A DNA stretch of 64,000 nt from Flavobacterium sp. SUN052 (GTDB lineage Bacteria > Bacteroidota > Bacteroidia > Flavobacteriales > Flavobacteriaceae). Under the pieces are notes generated by a model, which was not told the origin of the DNA, ran no database searches, and saw only the letters and a list, made by a program, of their open reading frames with translations. Location: positions 62,001 through 126,000 of the forward strand of contig NZ_JAPQNS010000009.1 in assembly GCF_028867935.1 (NCBI RefSeq), given 5' to 3'. Position numbers and translations under genes: made by a program. This document shows positions 51,778 to 60,824 of this stretch, piece by piece; the stretch's first letter is position 1; every line of letters starts with the position of its first letter.

Positions 51778-52752
51778 ATGCCCCTATCCGTTGACGCTAT
51801 TCAAGCTCCGATTGCCAACGAAATGCAGTTGTTTGAACGCAAGTTCCGAGACTTGATGAAGAGCGACGTCATGCTGCTTGATCAGATCATGAACTACATT
51901 GTCAAGCGCAAGGGTAAGCAACTCCGACCCATGTTCGTGTTTCTGTCGGCCGGTGTGAGTGGTACTATCGCCGAGGCAACATACCGGGGCGCTGCGCTAA
52001 TTGAACTTTTGCATACAGCAACCCTCGTTCACGACGATGTAGTGGACGACTCCAACTACCGACGTGGCTTTTTCTCGATCAATGCGCTCTGGAAAAATAA
52101 AGTAGCCGTTTTGGTGGGTGATTACCTGCTCTCGCGGGGACTGCTGCTGTCGGTCGATAATGGCGATTTTGACCTGCTTCAGTTGGTGTCGCGAGCCGTG
52201 CGGGAAATTAGTGAAGGTGAGTTATTACAGATTGAAAAGGCCCGCCGACTCGATATAAACGAAGATGTGTACTACGAAATCATCCGCCAGAAAACAGCGT
52301 CATTAATTGCAGCCTGTTGCGCTGTTGGTACCCGATCTGTCGGCGCTGCCAGCGAGGTAGTGGAAAAAGCGCGGCTTTTCGGCGAGAAAGTGGGCATTGC
52401 CTTCCAGATCAAAGACGACCTTTTCGACTATGGCACGGCCGAGGTCGGTAAACCGTTGGGGATCGACATCAAGGAAAAGAAAATGACGCTGCCGCTCATT
52501 TACGCGCTTCGTCGGGCCGATTATTGGGATAAACGGCGGGTGATCAACATTGTCAAGAACAATAGTAACGATCCCAAAAAAGTAAATGAAGTGATTGCCT
52601 TTGTGAAGAATTCGGGCGGTATCGAATACGCAACCGAAGCCATGCAGCGGTTTGTGAACGAAGCCCAGGCTATTCTGCACACTTTCCCTGAATCGACCTA
52701 TCGAACATCGCTGGAGCAATTAGTACAATATACGATTGAGCGGAGCAAGTAG
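51778..52752 (+). CDS. Polyprenyl diphosphate synthase (trans-isoprenyl type)
   Basis: A 324-aa enzyme that elongates isoprenoid chains, probably for the menaquinone side chain. First aspartate motif: LVHDDVVDDSNYRRG (DDVVD at 86-90). Second: FQIKDDLFDYGTAE. Also KGKQLRPMFVFLSAG and GKPLGIDIKEKKMTLPLIYAL. The frame opens at 51748, but MPLSVDAIQAPI at 51778 is the family start. Chain length cannot be read by eye. The stop TAG is directly followed by a family-A repeat. Confidence 0.93.
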   Translation: MPLSVDAIQAPIANEMQLFERKFRDLMKSDVMLLDQIMNYIVKRKGKQLRPMFVFLSAGVSGTIAEATYRGAALIELLHTATLVHDDVVDDSNYRRGFFSINALWKNKVAVLVGDYLLSRGLLLSVDNGDFDLLQLVSRAVREISEGELLQIEKARRLDINEDVYYEIIRQKTASLIAACCAVGTRSVGAASEVVEKARLFGEKVGIAFQIKDDLFDYGTAEVGKPLGIDIKEKKMTLPLIYALRRADYWDKRRVINIVKNNSNDPKKVNEVIAFVKNSGGIEYATEAMQRFVNEAQAILHTFPESTYRTSLEQLVQYTIERSK

Positions 52753-52826
52753 TAAAAGAGTGAAAGAACGGCTTCTCGCTATCAACCTATGTCCCAGCAG
52801 CTCTTTTACTCTTTCGCCTTTTCGCC
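52753..52826. repeat. Inverted word-repeat module, family A, copy 4
   Basis: The left arm TAAAAGAGTGAAAGAACGG starts right after the polyprenyl-synthase stop. The right arm (52801-52826) reads CTCTTTTACTCTTTCGCC on the plus strand, its complement. It encodes the last residues (GEKAKE) and stop of the convergent Uma2 gene. Shorter than other copies. Confidence 0.82.
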
Positions 52827-53393
52827 AAGTTCCACATCCAGATAAATCTCGCTCATGGGTAATTCGATATCAATCGAATCGAAACGTACGGTTTTGTCTA
52901 ATCCCACGTATGTGGTCATACGCCAAACGTTTTCTTCAAGCTTTAAATAAACGGCTACCTGCGGCTTTTCCTGCTCAATCAGCACATACTCCTGAAAGCT
53001 CGGAATCTGACGATACAGCGCGAATTTCTCTCCCCGATCGTAATTACCTGTTGAATCGGACACCACCTCGACCAGCAGAATTGGATTCTTAGGAGCGCGA
53101 GGGTTAACCGGATATACTTCCGTTTTACCACACACAACACTAACATCAGGGTAGGTGTATTTGCCGTGCGAAACCGCAATAGCGGTATCACTATTATAAG
53201 GCTTGCAGGGCTTTTTGCGGAGTGCATTCCATAACAAGGCATAAACGTTCCCTCCGATCGAGCTATGTTCGAGCGTTCCACCGGCCATCGCAATGATCCG
53301 GCCATCCATATATTCGTGTTTGATCTCGGACCCATCTTCCATCACTAAATATTCCTCGATGGTGTACAGGCGTTCGGCGGTGTAGGCTTGCAT
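52806..53393 (-). CDS. Uma2-family protein (PD-(D/E)XK fold), second copy in window
   Basis: A 195-aa Uma2 (DUF820) protein. Family pattern: YTIEEYLVMED, EYMDGRIIAMAGGTLEHSSI, YTYPDVSVVCG (Asp), PILLVEVVSDSTGNYDRGEKFALYR (Glu, Ser and Lys), and SFQEYVLIEQEKPQVAVYL. It is a different subtype from the copy at 14808, being longer in the N-terminal motif. The role is unknown. The stop lies inside a repeat arm. Confidence 0.87.
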   Translation of the reverse strand: MQAYTAERLYTIEEYLVMEDGSEIKHEYMDGRIIAMAGGTLEHSSIGGNVYALLWNALRKKPCKPYNSDTAIAVSHGKYTYPDVSVVCGKTEVYPVNPRAPKNPILLVEVVSDSTGNYDRGEKFALYRQIPSFQEYVLIEQEKPQVAVYLKLEENVWRMTTYVGLDKTVRFDSIDIELPMSEIYLDVELGEKAKE

Positions 53394-53477
53394 GTGCTGA
53401 ACTGTTTTATTTGATAAAGGTAAGAAAAAATTCAGGCTGTATTTTGTTCGTACATTTGGGCTGAATTTCTAACCACT

Positions 53478-55178
53478 ATGCAACAAGTCAACCTTCAGCG
53501 CCTGATATTGGCTGCTTTTCTGTTTTCTGTTTCGCTCTCGATTCAAGCCCAAACCCGCAATGCCGCCAAAGAGAAAAAAACTACCCCGGCTGCTGCGGCT
53601 CCCCGCACACCCAGTTTTCCTGATCGGCCCAAACTGGTGGTTGGTATAGTAGTCGATCAGATGCGGTACGATTACCTGTACCGATACTATGACAAATTCT
53701 CAAATGGAGGCTTCCGAAGAATGATGAATGAAGGCTTCAATTGTCGGAATAATCATTACCATTACGCGGCCACTTACACGGGTCCTGGTCACGCAGCTAT
53801 CTATACGGGTTCCGCTCCGGCACTCAACGGTATTGTAGGGAATGAGTTCTATGACCGTAATCGCGGTCGTTTAATGTACTGTGCTGAAGATACAACGGTG
53901 GAAACGGTAGGCGCAACGGGAACAGCAGGTCACATGTCGCCCCGGAATATGCTCGCTACGACTATTGGCGATCAGCTGAAACTGGCCACCGACGGCCGGG
54001 CTAAGGTAGTTGGTATTGCGCTAAAAGATCGAGGGTCGATTTTGCCCGCTGGTCACGCTGCTGATGGTGCCTATTGGTTCGATTCAAAAGACGGTAACTG
54101 GATTACGAGCACGTTTTACCGGAAGGATCTGCCGCAGTGGGTGCAGGAGTTCAATGCCCGGCGGCTTCCAGACCAGTTCGTAAAACAGAAGTGGGAGACC
54201 TTATTGCCGCTCGACAAATATACGGAAAGCTCAACCGATGATCAGCCCTATGAGGCTTCTCTGCCCGGTGAAGCTAAGGCGGTTCACCCGCACGAGTTTG
54301 TGACAGTGGCTGGTAGCAGCAAGTTCGAAGTGTTGCGTACCAGTCCGTTTGGCGATGCCATGACAAAAGAGTTTGCCCTGGCAGCACTGAAAGGTGAGCA
54401 ACTGGGTCAGGATAACATCACCGATATGCTGTGTGTGAGTTTTTCGTCGCCCGACTATATTGGTCACTCATTTGGGACGCACGCGATCGAGACAGAAGAC
54501 AACTACCTCCGGCTCGATCGGCAGCTGGCCGATCTGTTTGCGCAACTCGATGCAACCGTTGGCAAGGGTGCCTGGACGGCTTTTTTGTCTGCTGACCACG
54601 GCGTAGCTGATATTCCGGGCTTTGCCAAAACATACCGGATTCCGGCCGACGTGAAAGCGAGCGGGGAGGTTGGTAACGCGGTGAAAAAAGCCCTCACTGA
54701 TGCCTACGGGCCGGGTGAGTGGACACTTTCGTACTTTAATCAGCAGATCTACATGAACCACGATCTGTTGGCAGAAAAGAAAATCTCGCTCGATGATGCG
54801 TACAGCGTTATCAAACGGACTTTGCTAAAACAGAAGGGAGTAATTAATCTGGTGAACCTACACCGTTTGGGAGATGAGGCACTGCCCGAAAACCTGACTA
54901 ACCTGTTCCGTAATATTGTTCACCCGAACCGGAGTGGTGATTTTCAGGTATTGTTGCAGGCGGGCTGGTTCGAAGGGCGTTCGCGCGGCACAACCCACGG
55001 TTCAACATACTCTTACGATACACACGTGCCGTTCCTGTTATACGGCTGGGGGATCAAACCCGGTCAAACGCTTCGCCGGACCCGTATCGCCGACATTGCA
55101 CCTACTATTTGCGCATTGCTCGGTATACTGGAGCCAAGCGCCTGTATTGGCGATCCGGTGGAAGAAGCGTTTAGGTAA
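53478..55178 (+). CDS. Alkaline phosphatase family protein, PafA-like
   Basis: A 566-aa exported phosphatase. Signal peptide: LILAAFLFSVSLSIQAQ. The metal-site aspartate is in VVDQMRYDYLYRYY (Asp60), the nucleophile threonine in ATYTGPGHAAIYTG (99-106), and later ligands in SSPDYIGHSFGTHAIE, FLSADHGVADI and GTTHGSTYSYDTHVPFLLYG. This fits PafA-type phosphate-irrepressible phosphatases of Flavobacteria. A -7 box TACATTTG lies at 53451-53458. It releases phosphate from organic esters in the periplasm. Confidence 0.93.
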   Translation: MQQVNLQRLILAAFLFSVSLSIQAQTRNAAKEKKTTPAAAAPRTPSFPDRPKLVVGIVVDQMRYDYLYRYYDKFSNGGFRRMMNEGFNCRNNHYHYAATYTGPGHAAIYTGSAPALNGIVGNEFYDRNRGRLMYCAEDTTVETVGATGTAGHMSPRNMLATTIGDQLKLATDGRAKVVGIALKDRGSILPAGHAADGAYWFDSKDGNWITSTFYRKDLPQWVQEFNARRLPDQFVKQKWETLLPLDKYTESSTDDQPYEASLPGEAKAVHPHEFVTVAGSSKFEVLRTSPFGDAMTKEFALAALKGEQLGQDNITDMLCVSFSSPDYIGHSFGTHAIETEDNYLRLDRQLADLFAQLDATVGKGAWTAFLSADHGVADIPGFAKTYRIPADVKASGEVGNAVKKALTDAYGPGEWTLSYFNQQIYMNHDLLAEKKISLDDAYSVIKRTLLKQKGVINLVNLHRLGDEALPENLTNLFRNIVHPNRSGDFQVLLQAGWFEGRSRGTTHGSTYSYDTHVPFLLYGWGIKPGQTLRRTRIADIAPTICALLGILEPSACIGDPVEEAFR

Positions 55179-55194
55179 CGATTAATGGATACCG

Positions 55195-55235
55195 AAAAAT
55201 GGGTAATGAATACAGGACATTCATTACCCATTTTT
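55195..55235. terminator. Two-way terminator formed by a family-C repeat
   Basis: AAAAATGGGTAATGAAT (55195-55211) is the exact complement of 55219-55235, with a 7-nt loop and T runs on both strands. It lies between the convergent phosphatase and CvfB-like genes. The GGGTAAT word marks it as the third copy of family C, here shaped into a perfect terminator. Confidence 0.9.
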
Positions 55236-55237
55236 TA

Positions 55238-56077
55238 TTACGGATTTACCAGCCGAATGCCCTTCGCTTCAAGCACGATCCGGCGTTCGCGATAGAGCGA
55301 ACCAATGGCTTGTTTGAACGTTTTTTTGCTCATTTCGAGCGTTCGGTAGATCACCTGCGGGTCGCTGTGATCGGTGAGGGGCAGAAACCCACCCGACTTC
55401 TCAAGCTTGTCGAGAATGGCCTGGGCGTTCGGTTCTACTTTTTCATAACCCGCCTTTTGCAAGCGGATGTCGATACGAAAATCGTCGCGGATGTGCTTCA
55501 CGTACCCTTGAATCTGGTCGCCGGGGCGAAGAACACGGAAAGTCTCGCTGGCATAGATCAGGCCCCGATACCGGTTATTCACAACTACATTGTGCCCCAG
55601 GTCGGTACGTTCATAGACCAGTAAACTTACTTCTTCGCCTACTTCCAGATCAGGCATTTCGCCTTCTTCTAAAAACTTATTGATCCTGGTTGAGCCAACG
55701 AGCCGGTCAGTGGTTTTATCGTAATAGACATACACCGGGTACGACCGCCCAACTTCCATAGGATCAGCCTGTTCGCGGTGCGGTACGAGCAGGTCTTTTT
55801 CCAGGCCCCAGTCCATAAAGGCACCGAAGCTCGTTACCGACACAACCTTCAACACGCCGAATTCGTCGCGTTCTATCAGGGGTAGAAGCGTTGTAGCAAC
55901 AATGCGATCTTCAGAGTCTGTATATACGAAAACATTGATAAAGTCGTCAACCGCAAGCGTTTCCGGCACATATTTGTTCGGCAGCAGTACATCCTCGCCC
56001 GACGGATGGCCCAAAAACATGCCTACGCTCGTCATTCGGAGGGCTTTCAACCGGTTTGTTCGTCCTAATTCAATCAT
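55238..56077 (-). CDS. CvfB-like S1-domain RNA-binding protein
   Basis: A 279-aa protein with tandem S1-like beta-barrels and a C-terminal winged helix, as in CvfB/YitL. Visible: VGMFLGHPSGEDVLLPNKYVP, VVSVTSFGAFMDWGLEKDLLVP (the most S1-like part), VGEEVSLLVYERTDLGHNVVVN and, at the end, MSKKTFKQAIGSLYRERRIVL. CvfB proteins affect virulence gene expression in Firmicutes. In Bacteroidota the role is not known. Start at ATG 56077. Confidence 0.88.
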   Translation of the reverse strand: MIELGRTNRLKALRMTSVGMFLGHPSGEDVLLPNKYVPETLAVDDFINVFVYTDSEDRIVATTLLPLIERDEFGVLKVVSVTSFGAFMDWGLEKDLLVPHREQADPMEVGRSYPVYVYYDKTTDRLVGSTRINKFLEEGEMPDLEVGEEVSLLVYERTDLGHNVVVNNRYRGLIYASETFRVLRPGDQIQGYVKHIRDDFRIDIRLQKAGYEKVEPNAQAILDKLEKSGGFLPLTDHSDPQVIYRTLEMSKKTFKQAIGSLYRERRIVLEAKGIRLVNP

Positions 56078-56090
56078 AAAGCAAAGGTAA

Positions 56091-56111
56091 CGAAAGGGCG
56101 AAAGAGTGAAA
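56091..56111. repeat. Family-A half module
   Basis: A single arm with CGAAAGGG, CGAAAGAG, TGAAATG, three degenerate octamers. No complementary arm is nearby. It fills the short gap between the CvfB-like start and the stop of the isomerase-like gene. Confidence 0.6.
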
Positions 56112-56113
56112 TG

Positions 56114-57028
56114 CTACAACACTAGATACTGCTTTAGATAATTCCGTGCAGTCAGGATAGCCGTCTGTACATCTTCGGGGCTTCCCTCAAACGCTTTATC
56201 TTCAACTTCAATGCACACTGGCCCCCGGTAGCGCACGTCGGTGAGGGCAGCAAAGAAAGCTCCCCAACGCACGTCGCCAAGACCAGGCAGTTTTGGTGAA
56301 TGGTATTCGAGTGGATTGGCCATGATCCCGACGCGATTCAGCTTGTCTCGGTAGAGCTTTACGTCTTTGAGGTGAATGTGATGGAGCCGGTCGCGGTAGT
56401 TGTAAATGGGCTGAATTTCGTCCATGATTTGCCAGATCAGATGGCTTGGGTCGTAGTTCAGCCCTAGAATGGGCGAAGGGATGATCTCGAACATCCGGTC
56501 CCAGACGGCGGGCGTGGTTGCCAGGTTTTTGCCACCCGGCCACTCATCATTGGAGAACCACATCGGGCAGTTTTCGATGCCGATTTTCACGTTGTTTTCT
56601 TCAGCAACCTTTATAATAGCTGGCCAATGTTCGGCAAACAACTTGAGGTTGTCGGTCATGTTGAGCGACGGGTTGCGACCGATAAACGTGTTTACGACCG
56701 GAACCCCCAACTTAGCAGCTGCCCGGATAATTTGTTTGATGTGTTCGCGATAGAAGTGGGCCTTTTCAGGATCGGGATCTAGCGGGTTGGGATAGTAGCC
56801 AAGCCCCGAGATCGACACGCCGTACTGCTGCGTTAGTCCTTTTATGTGGGCAATGTCGAGATTATCTACATCGATGTGCGTGACCCCGGCATACCGGCGA
56901 TTGTCGGCATTGCCAGATGGCCAGCACATTACTTCGACGCACTTGAATTGTTGGTCTGACGCAAATTTCAGAACACTGTTGAGATCATAGTCGGCCAGAA
57001 TCGCCGATACAAAGCCAAGGTTTAGCAT
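56114..57028 (-). CDS. Sugar phosphate isomerase/epimerase-family protein (xylose isomerase-like TIM barrel)
   Basis: A 304-aa protein with the AP_endonuc_2 fold. Metal-site pieces: KFASDQQFKCVEVMCW, ISGLGYYPNPLDPDPEKAH, VKIGIENCPMWF (Glu), GLNYDPSHLIWQ (Asp, His), HIHLKDVKLY (His, Asp) and GPVCIEVEDKAF (Glu). All the usual ligands are present. The exact sugar is unknown. It lies between the CvfB-like gene and the PAS kinase, both on the same strand. Confidence 0.88.
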   Translation of the reverse strand: MLNLGFVSAILADYDLNSVLKFASDQQFKCVEVMCWPSGNADNRRYAGVTHIDVDNLDIAHIKGLTQQYGVSISGLGYYPNPLDPDPEKAHFYREHIKQIIRAAAKLGVPVVNTFIGRNPSLNMTDNLKLFAEHWPAIIKVAEENNVKIGIENCPMWFSNDEWPGGKNLATTPAVWDRMFEIIPSPILGLNYDPSHLIWQIMDEIQPIYNYRDRLHHIHLKDVKLYRDKLNRVGIMANPLEYHSPKLPGLGDVRWGAFFAALTDVRYRGPVCIEVEDKAFEGSPEDVQTAILTARNYLKQYLVL

Positions 57029-57048
57029 AAAAATAAGGGACTAGATTT

Positions 57049-57076
57049 TGTAGAACGCAAAATCTCGCGTCTCTAC
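57049..57076. repeat. Family-E inverted repeat, copy 2
   Basis: TGTAGA-ACGC pairs with GCGTCTCTACA, one base being bulged, around AAAATCTC. It carries the same word (GTAGAGACGC) as the perfect copy at 41248-41303. The stop TAG of the PAS kinase lies inside it. Confidence 0.82.
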
Positions 57077-60000
57077 ATGGGTAAATAGATACTGAATGTG
57101 GCACCTTTGCCGGGTTGGCTGGTGGCTGTGATTGCACCACCATGATTGGCTGCTACTTTCTCGCAGATAGCCAGTCCGATACCTGTTCCCGCAAATTCAT
57201 TTTTGCCGTGTAGCCGCTGAAAAACCTGGAAAATCCGGTCTGTGTAGCGCTGATCGAAACCAATACCATTGTCGGTAACATCAATACGGTAGAAAACCGA
57301 AGCGGGTCGGGCGGGCCGCACAGACGCGGGCAGGTCGGTCGAATTGACCGAATTGACTGCTATGATTATGTGTGGAATGACGATTTCTCCAGCCTGGTCT
57401 TTTTTTCTGAACTTTAACGAATTACTGATCAGGTTCTGAAAGAGTTGTCTCAGTTGCGACCGGTCGCCCTGCACGGTTGGGAGGGGAGCAATGTCGATAA
57501 CGGCATGTGCATCAGCAATAGCCAGTTCCAGATCCGACAATACGCTCTTTATCGTATCATTCAGTTGCACCGGGGCAGCGGCTTCCTGCCGGGTCGATAT
57601 TCGTGAGTAGGTGAGCAGATCTTTAATCAGCACCGACATCCGGTTGGCTGATAACTGCATCCGATTCAGATAATCGACTCCCTCGCCCAAGGGGTCACTA
57701 TATTGTGTTTTCAGCAGATCGCCGAATGACTGAATCTTGCGAAGTGGCTCCTGAAGATCGTGCGAAGCCACGTAGGCAAACTGTTGTAGGTTCTGGTTCG
57801 ATCGTTCCAGATCGCCCACTGAGGCTTGCAATTGAGCCGTTCTTTCCTGAACCTGCCGCTCAAGTTCATGCTGTAAATGCCGTTGCTCTGTAACATCCTG
57901 AGCTGTGCCATTCAACATCAGTGGTTTTCCTTCCGAATCATAATAAACCTGAGCCTGCGCGTGAATAATACGAACCTGTCCGGTAATTCGGTTGATAATC
58001 GGGTGCTCGTCTTCGTAAAAGCCGCTACTACCAGGTTGCCAGGTAGCTTCCAAAGCGTCGATCACTGACTGGCGGTGCTCCTCGGGTATGGGACTGTAGG
58101 CTTCATCCAAATCCTTCGTATCTTCTGAAAAGCCAAGCCAATCCATAAACCGTTTCGAATAGGAAATTGTACCCTTTTCAATGTCGATGCTCCAGGTGAC
58201 CAGTTGGGCTAGTTCGATTGCACCACGGAGAGCCATTTCTGCCTGGTTCATTTTCTGGCGGGCAACAACTTCGTGGGTTACGTCAACGGCCATATCCATG
58301 ATACCATACACTTCGCCAGCTGTATTACGGAGAGGTTTGTATGTATAATCAAAATAATATGTTCTCAGTACACCATCCACCACCAGATCGGCGCGGGCAG
58401 CTTTCTCCTGATATGTGATACCCGTCGTGAAAACGTTGTCCAGGATTTGTAGAAAAGGTTGCCCCTTCAATTCTGGTAATGCTTCGGCAAGTGGCTTGCC
58501 AAGTACACTGTTTCCTTTCCCCCAAATATCCAGGATAATGCTGTTTGCCACTTCAATTATCATATCACGACCTACAAAGAGGCAAGTCGCTATGGGAGCT
58601 TCTTCGATCAGGCTACGAAACTTGGCTTCGCTGGTTTCTAACTGGAGTCGAGCCCGTATTTGTGGGGTAACATTTTCCAGAATGCCAATTATTCGCTCAG
58701 GTTTCCCATCGACAAATTGGGCTTTGCCCATGCTTCTGATATAGTCAATTTCGCCAACAGCAGGATTGATGATGCGGTAGATAAAGTCATGTCGTCCCTG
58801 CTCTTCCGAGATCAACGCGTTACCAATGACCTGCTTCACTGTCGATACATCGTCGGGGTGAATCCGGCTCAAAATGGTGGACATTGACTCCTGGTTCGAA
58901 GAGAGGTCGAGCCATTGCTGAACGTTTTCGGAAAAAATCCCGGTATCGGAAGCCAGATCAACGGCAAAGGTGCCTAGGTTGGCAATGCTTAGGGCTGTCT
59001 GAAGATAAGTTGTTTGTCGTGCCAGTTCTTCCTGAACCCGAATCTGACCAGTTACGTCGACCGCAATATCCAGAATGGCATAAACTTCCCCCGCTTCGTT
59101 AAGGAGCGGAGTGTACGAAATATTATAGAAATTGTTCGTCATTACGCCATTCTGCACAATCTGGACCATAGAGCCGAAGCTCTGGAACATCTTGCCCGAC
59201 GTGTACACGTCGTCCAGAATCTTCAGAAAGGGTTGATTCTCCGTAACTAATTCGGGCATGACCTCCCGGAGCGGCTTGCCTGCAATGTCTGGCCCTTTAC
59301 CAACGATGTCGATAAACGCCTGATTGGGTAGTTCAATAGTCAGATCGCGGCTCATAAAGAGTCCGATAGCCACGGGAGCTGCCGCAATGACCGACTGAAG
59401 TTTGGCTTCACTAGCTTCTACGCGTTGGCGGGTGCGGACTTGCTGGGTAACATCGGTCGCTATGACAAAGACCCCGGAAATACGGCCAGACCCAGCTTCG
59501 CGCTGAGGATGGTAAGCAAGGTCGACGTAGATCGTCTCCAGTTGATTCTGGCGCACAAGATCAGCGGCTACTTCATTCGCCACGAACGGAACACCCGTTT
59601 GAATAACACGCCAGAGTAGTTGGTCGAAGCCTTGCCCCTGCAATTCGGGAAGGGCTTCTAACAGCGGTTTATTAATGAGCTCTTGCGGGTCACGACCGAC
59701 CAGTTGACCATAAAAGGAGTTGGCCATTTGGAAGGTCAGATTATCTTCACTGATAATCGCCACAGCGACCGGCGATTGCTCAAAAAAGACCAGGAGTTGC
59801 TGCTGGCTTTCTTCAATCTTACGCCGGGCAAAAGCCTGCTCGGTGATGTCCTGGAGCGTACCGTTGAACCGACTAGCCACTTGTTCGGCGTCAAACTGCA
59901 CTTTACCCTTTGCCCGTACCACCCTTTCCTGGCCGGTTTTCGGGTTAATAATTGTGTATTCAACGTCGTATTTTCCGCCAGATTCATACTGGAGTGCTTT

Positions 60001-60696
60001 CCAAATGGATTCTGTAACCCGCTGTCGATCCTGATCAGCAATAATGGAAAGAGCTAGTGGTAGCTCAATTTCGTCATCGGCGTCTAACCCGAACCAGTCT
60101 TTCAACCGGGCATTTCCTTTAAAGCAATTCGTTTGCGGGTTAAGATCCCAGATACCCAGTTCGGTCGCATCAATAGCAAAGGCCAGTTCGGCTTCGCTAT
60201 CGCGTAGGGCCAGTTCAGCCTTGCGACTATCAGTAATATTGGTATGTACGCCAACCCATTCGCGAATGGTACCATTGTCATTCAGAACAGGTACTGCCCG
60301 AACGGAGAAAAGGTCATAGTGGCCGTTTTTGAGCCGTACCCGATGTTCAAAAACAAATGTTTTCTGTTCCCGAACAGCTTCATTCCAGGCATCGATGGTG
60401 GGTTGCGCATCATCGGGATGAACGGCATTCGCCCAGCCATATCCCTGATATTCTTCGTAGGTCTGACCAGTGAGGGAAGTCCATCCTGGCTGGTCGCCTT
60501 CCATTTCACCCGTCGAATTGTTGGTCCAAAGTATGCCCTGAACAGCTTCGATAGCGGCACGAAATCGGGCTTCACTTGCACGAAGCGATTGTTCAACGGT
60601 GTTTCCTAACTCGCCCTGTGGTGAAAATAGGGGAGATTGTGTAGAGTCGTTGGCGGTTGGCAGTTGGGCAGAATTATCGAATAGATGACCGGTCAT
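57073..60696 (-). CDS. Soluble histidine kinase with about seven PAS domains
   Basis: A 1207-aa protein without membrane helices. Seven PAS-type units can be counted, starting near ARFRAAIEAVQGILW, ELAFAIDATELGIW, LLVFFEQSPVAVAI, LQSVIAAAPVAIGL, LQTALSIANLGTF, FRSLIEEAPIATCL and LRGAIELAQLVTW. A coiled linker (ELERQVQERTAQLQASV) leads to HisKA with His979 (VASHDLQEPLRK) and a HATPase domain (NLISNSLKFR, DNGIGFDQR, GTGIGLAICEK). No response regulator is adjacent. The stop lies in a family-E repeat. Ligands of the PAS domains are unknown. Confidence 0.9.
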   Translation of the reverse strand: MTGHLFDNSAQLPTANDSTQSPLFSPQGELGNTVEQSLRASEARFRAAIEAVQGILWTNNSTGEMEGDQPGWTSLTGQTYEEYQGYGWANAVHPDDAQPTIDAWNEAVREQKTFVFEHRVRLKNGHYDLFSVRAVPVLNDNGTIREWVGVHTNITDSRKAELALRDSEAELAFAIDATELGIWDLNPQTNCFKGNARLKDWFGLDADDEIELPLALSIIADQDRQRVTESIWKALQYESGGKYDVEYTIINPKTGQERVVRAKGKVQFDAEQVASRFNGTLQDITEQAFARRKIEESQQQLLVFFEQSPVAVAIISEDNLTFQMANSFYGQLVGRDPQELINKPLLEALPELQGQGFDQLLWRVIQTGVPFVANEVAADLVRQNQLETIYVDLAYHPQREAGSGRISGVFVIATDVTQQVRTRQRVEASEAKLQSVIAAAPVAIGLFMSRDLTIELPNQAFIDIVGKGPDIAGKPLREVMPELVTENQPFLKILDDVYTSGKMFQSFGSMVQIVQNGVMTNNFYNISYTPLLNEAGEVYAILDIAVDVTGQIRVQEELARQTTYLQTALSIANLGTFAVDLASDTGIFSENVQQWLDLSSNQESMSTILSRIHPDDVSTVKQVIGNALISEEQGRHDFIYRIINPAVGEIDYIRSMGKAQFVDGKPERIIGILENVTPQIRARLQLETSEAKFRSLIEEAPIATCLFVGRDMIIEVANSIILDIWGKGNSVLGKPLAEALPELKGQPFLQILDNVFTTGITYQEKAARADLVVDGVLRTYYFDYTYKPLRNTAGEVYGIMDMAVDVTHEVVARQKMNQAEMALRGAIELAQLVTWSIDIEKGTISYSKRFMDWLGFSEDTKDLDEAYSPIPEEHRQSVIDALEATWQPGSSGFYEDEHPIINRITGQVRIIHAQAQVYYDSEGKPLMLNGTAQDVTEQRHLQHELERQVQERTAQLQASVGDLERSNQNLQQFAYVASHDLQEPLRKIQSFGDLLKTQYSDPLGEGVDYLNRMQLSANRMSVLIKDLLTYSRISTRQEAAAPVQLNDTIKSVLSDLELAIADAHAVIDIAPLPTVQGDRSQLRQLFQNLISNSLKFRKKDQAGEIVIPHIIIAVNSVNSTDLPASVRPARPASVFYRIDVTDNGIGFDQRYTDRIFQVFQRLHGKNEFAGTGIGLAICEKVAANHGGAITATSQPGKGATFSIYLPM

Positions 60697-60824
60697 AACG
60701 CAAAAAACCGTAGACTATAGCGCTACTTGCCCAAATATACGTCTTACAAACGCATTCTAGCTGGTTTTCCCGTTTATCCTATCGTTTATCCCATCCATGA
60801 ATATGAATAAAGTCAATTGATTCG

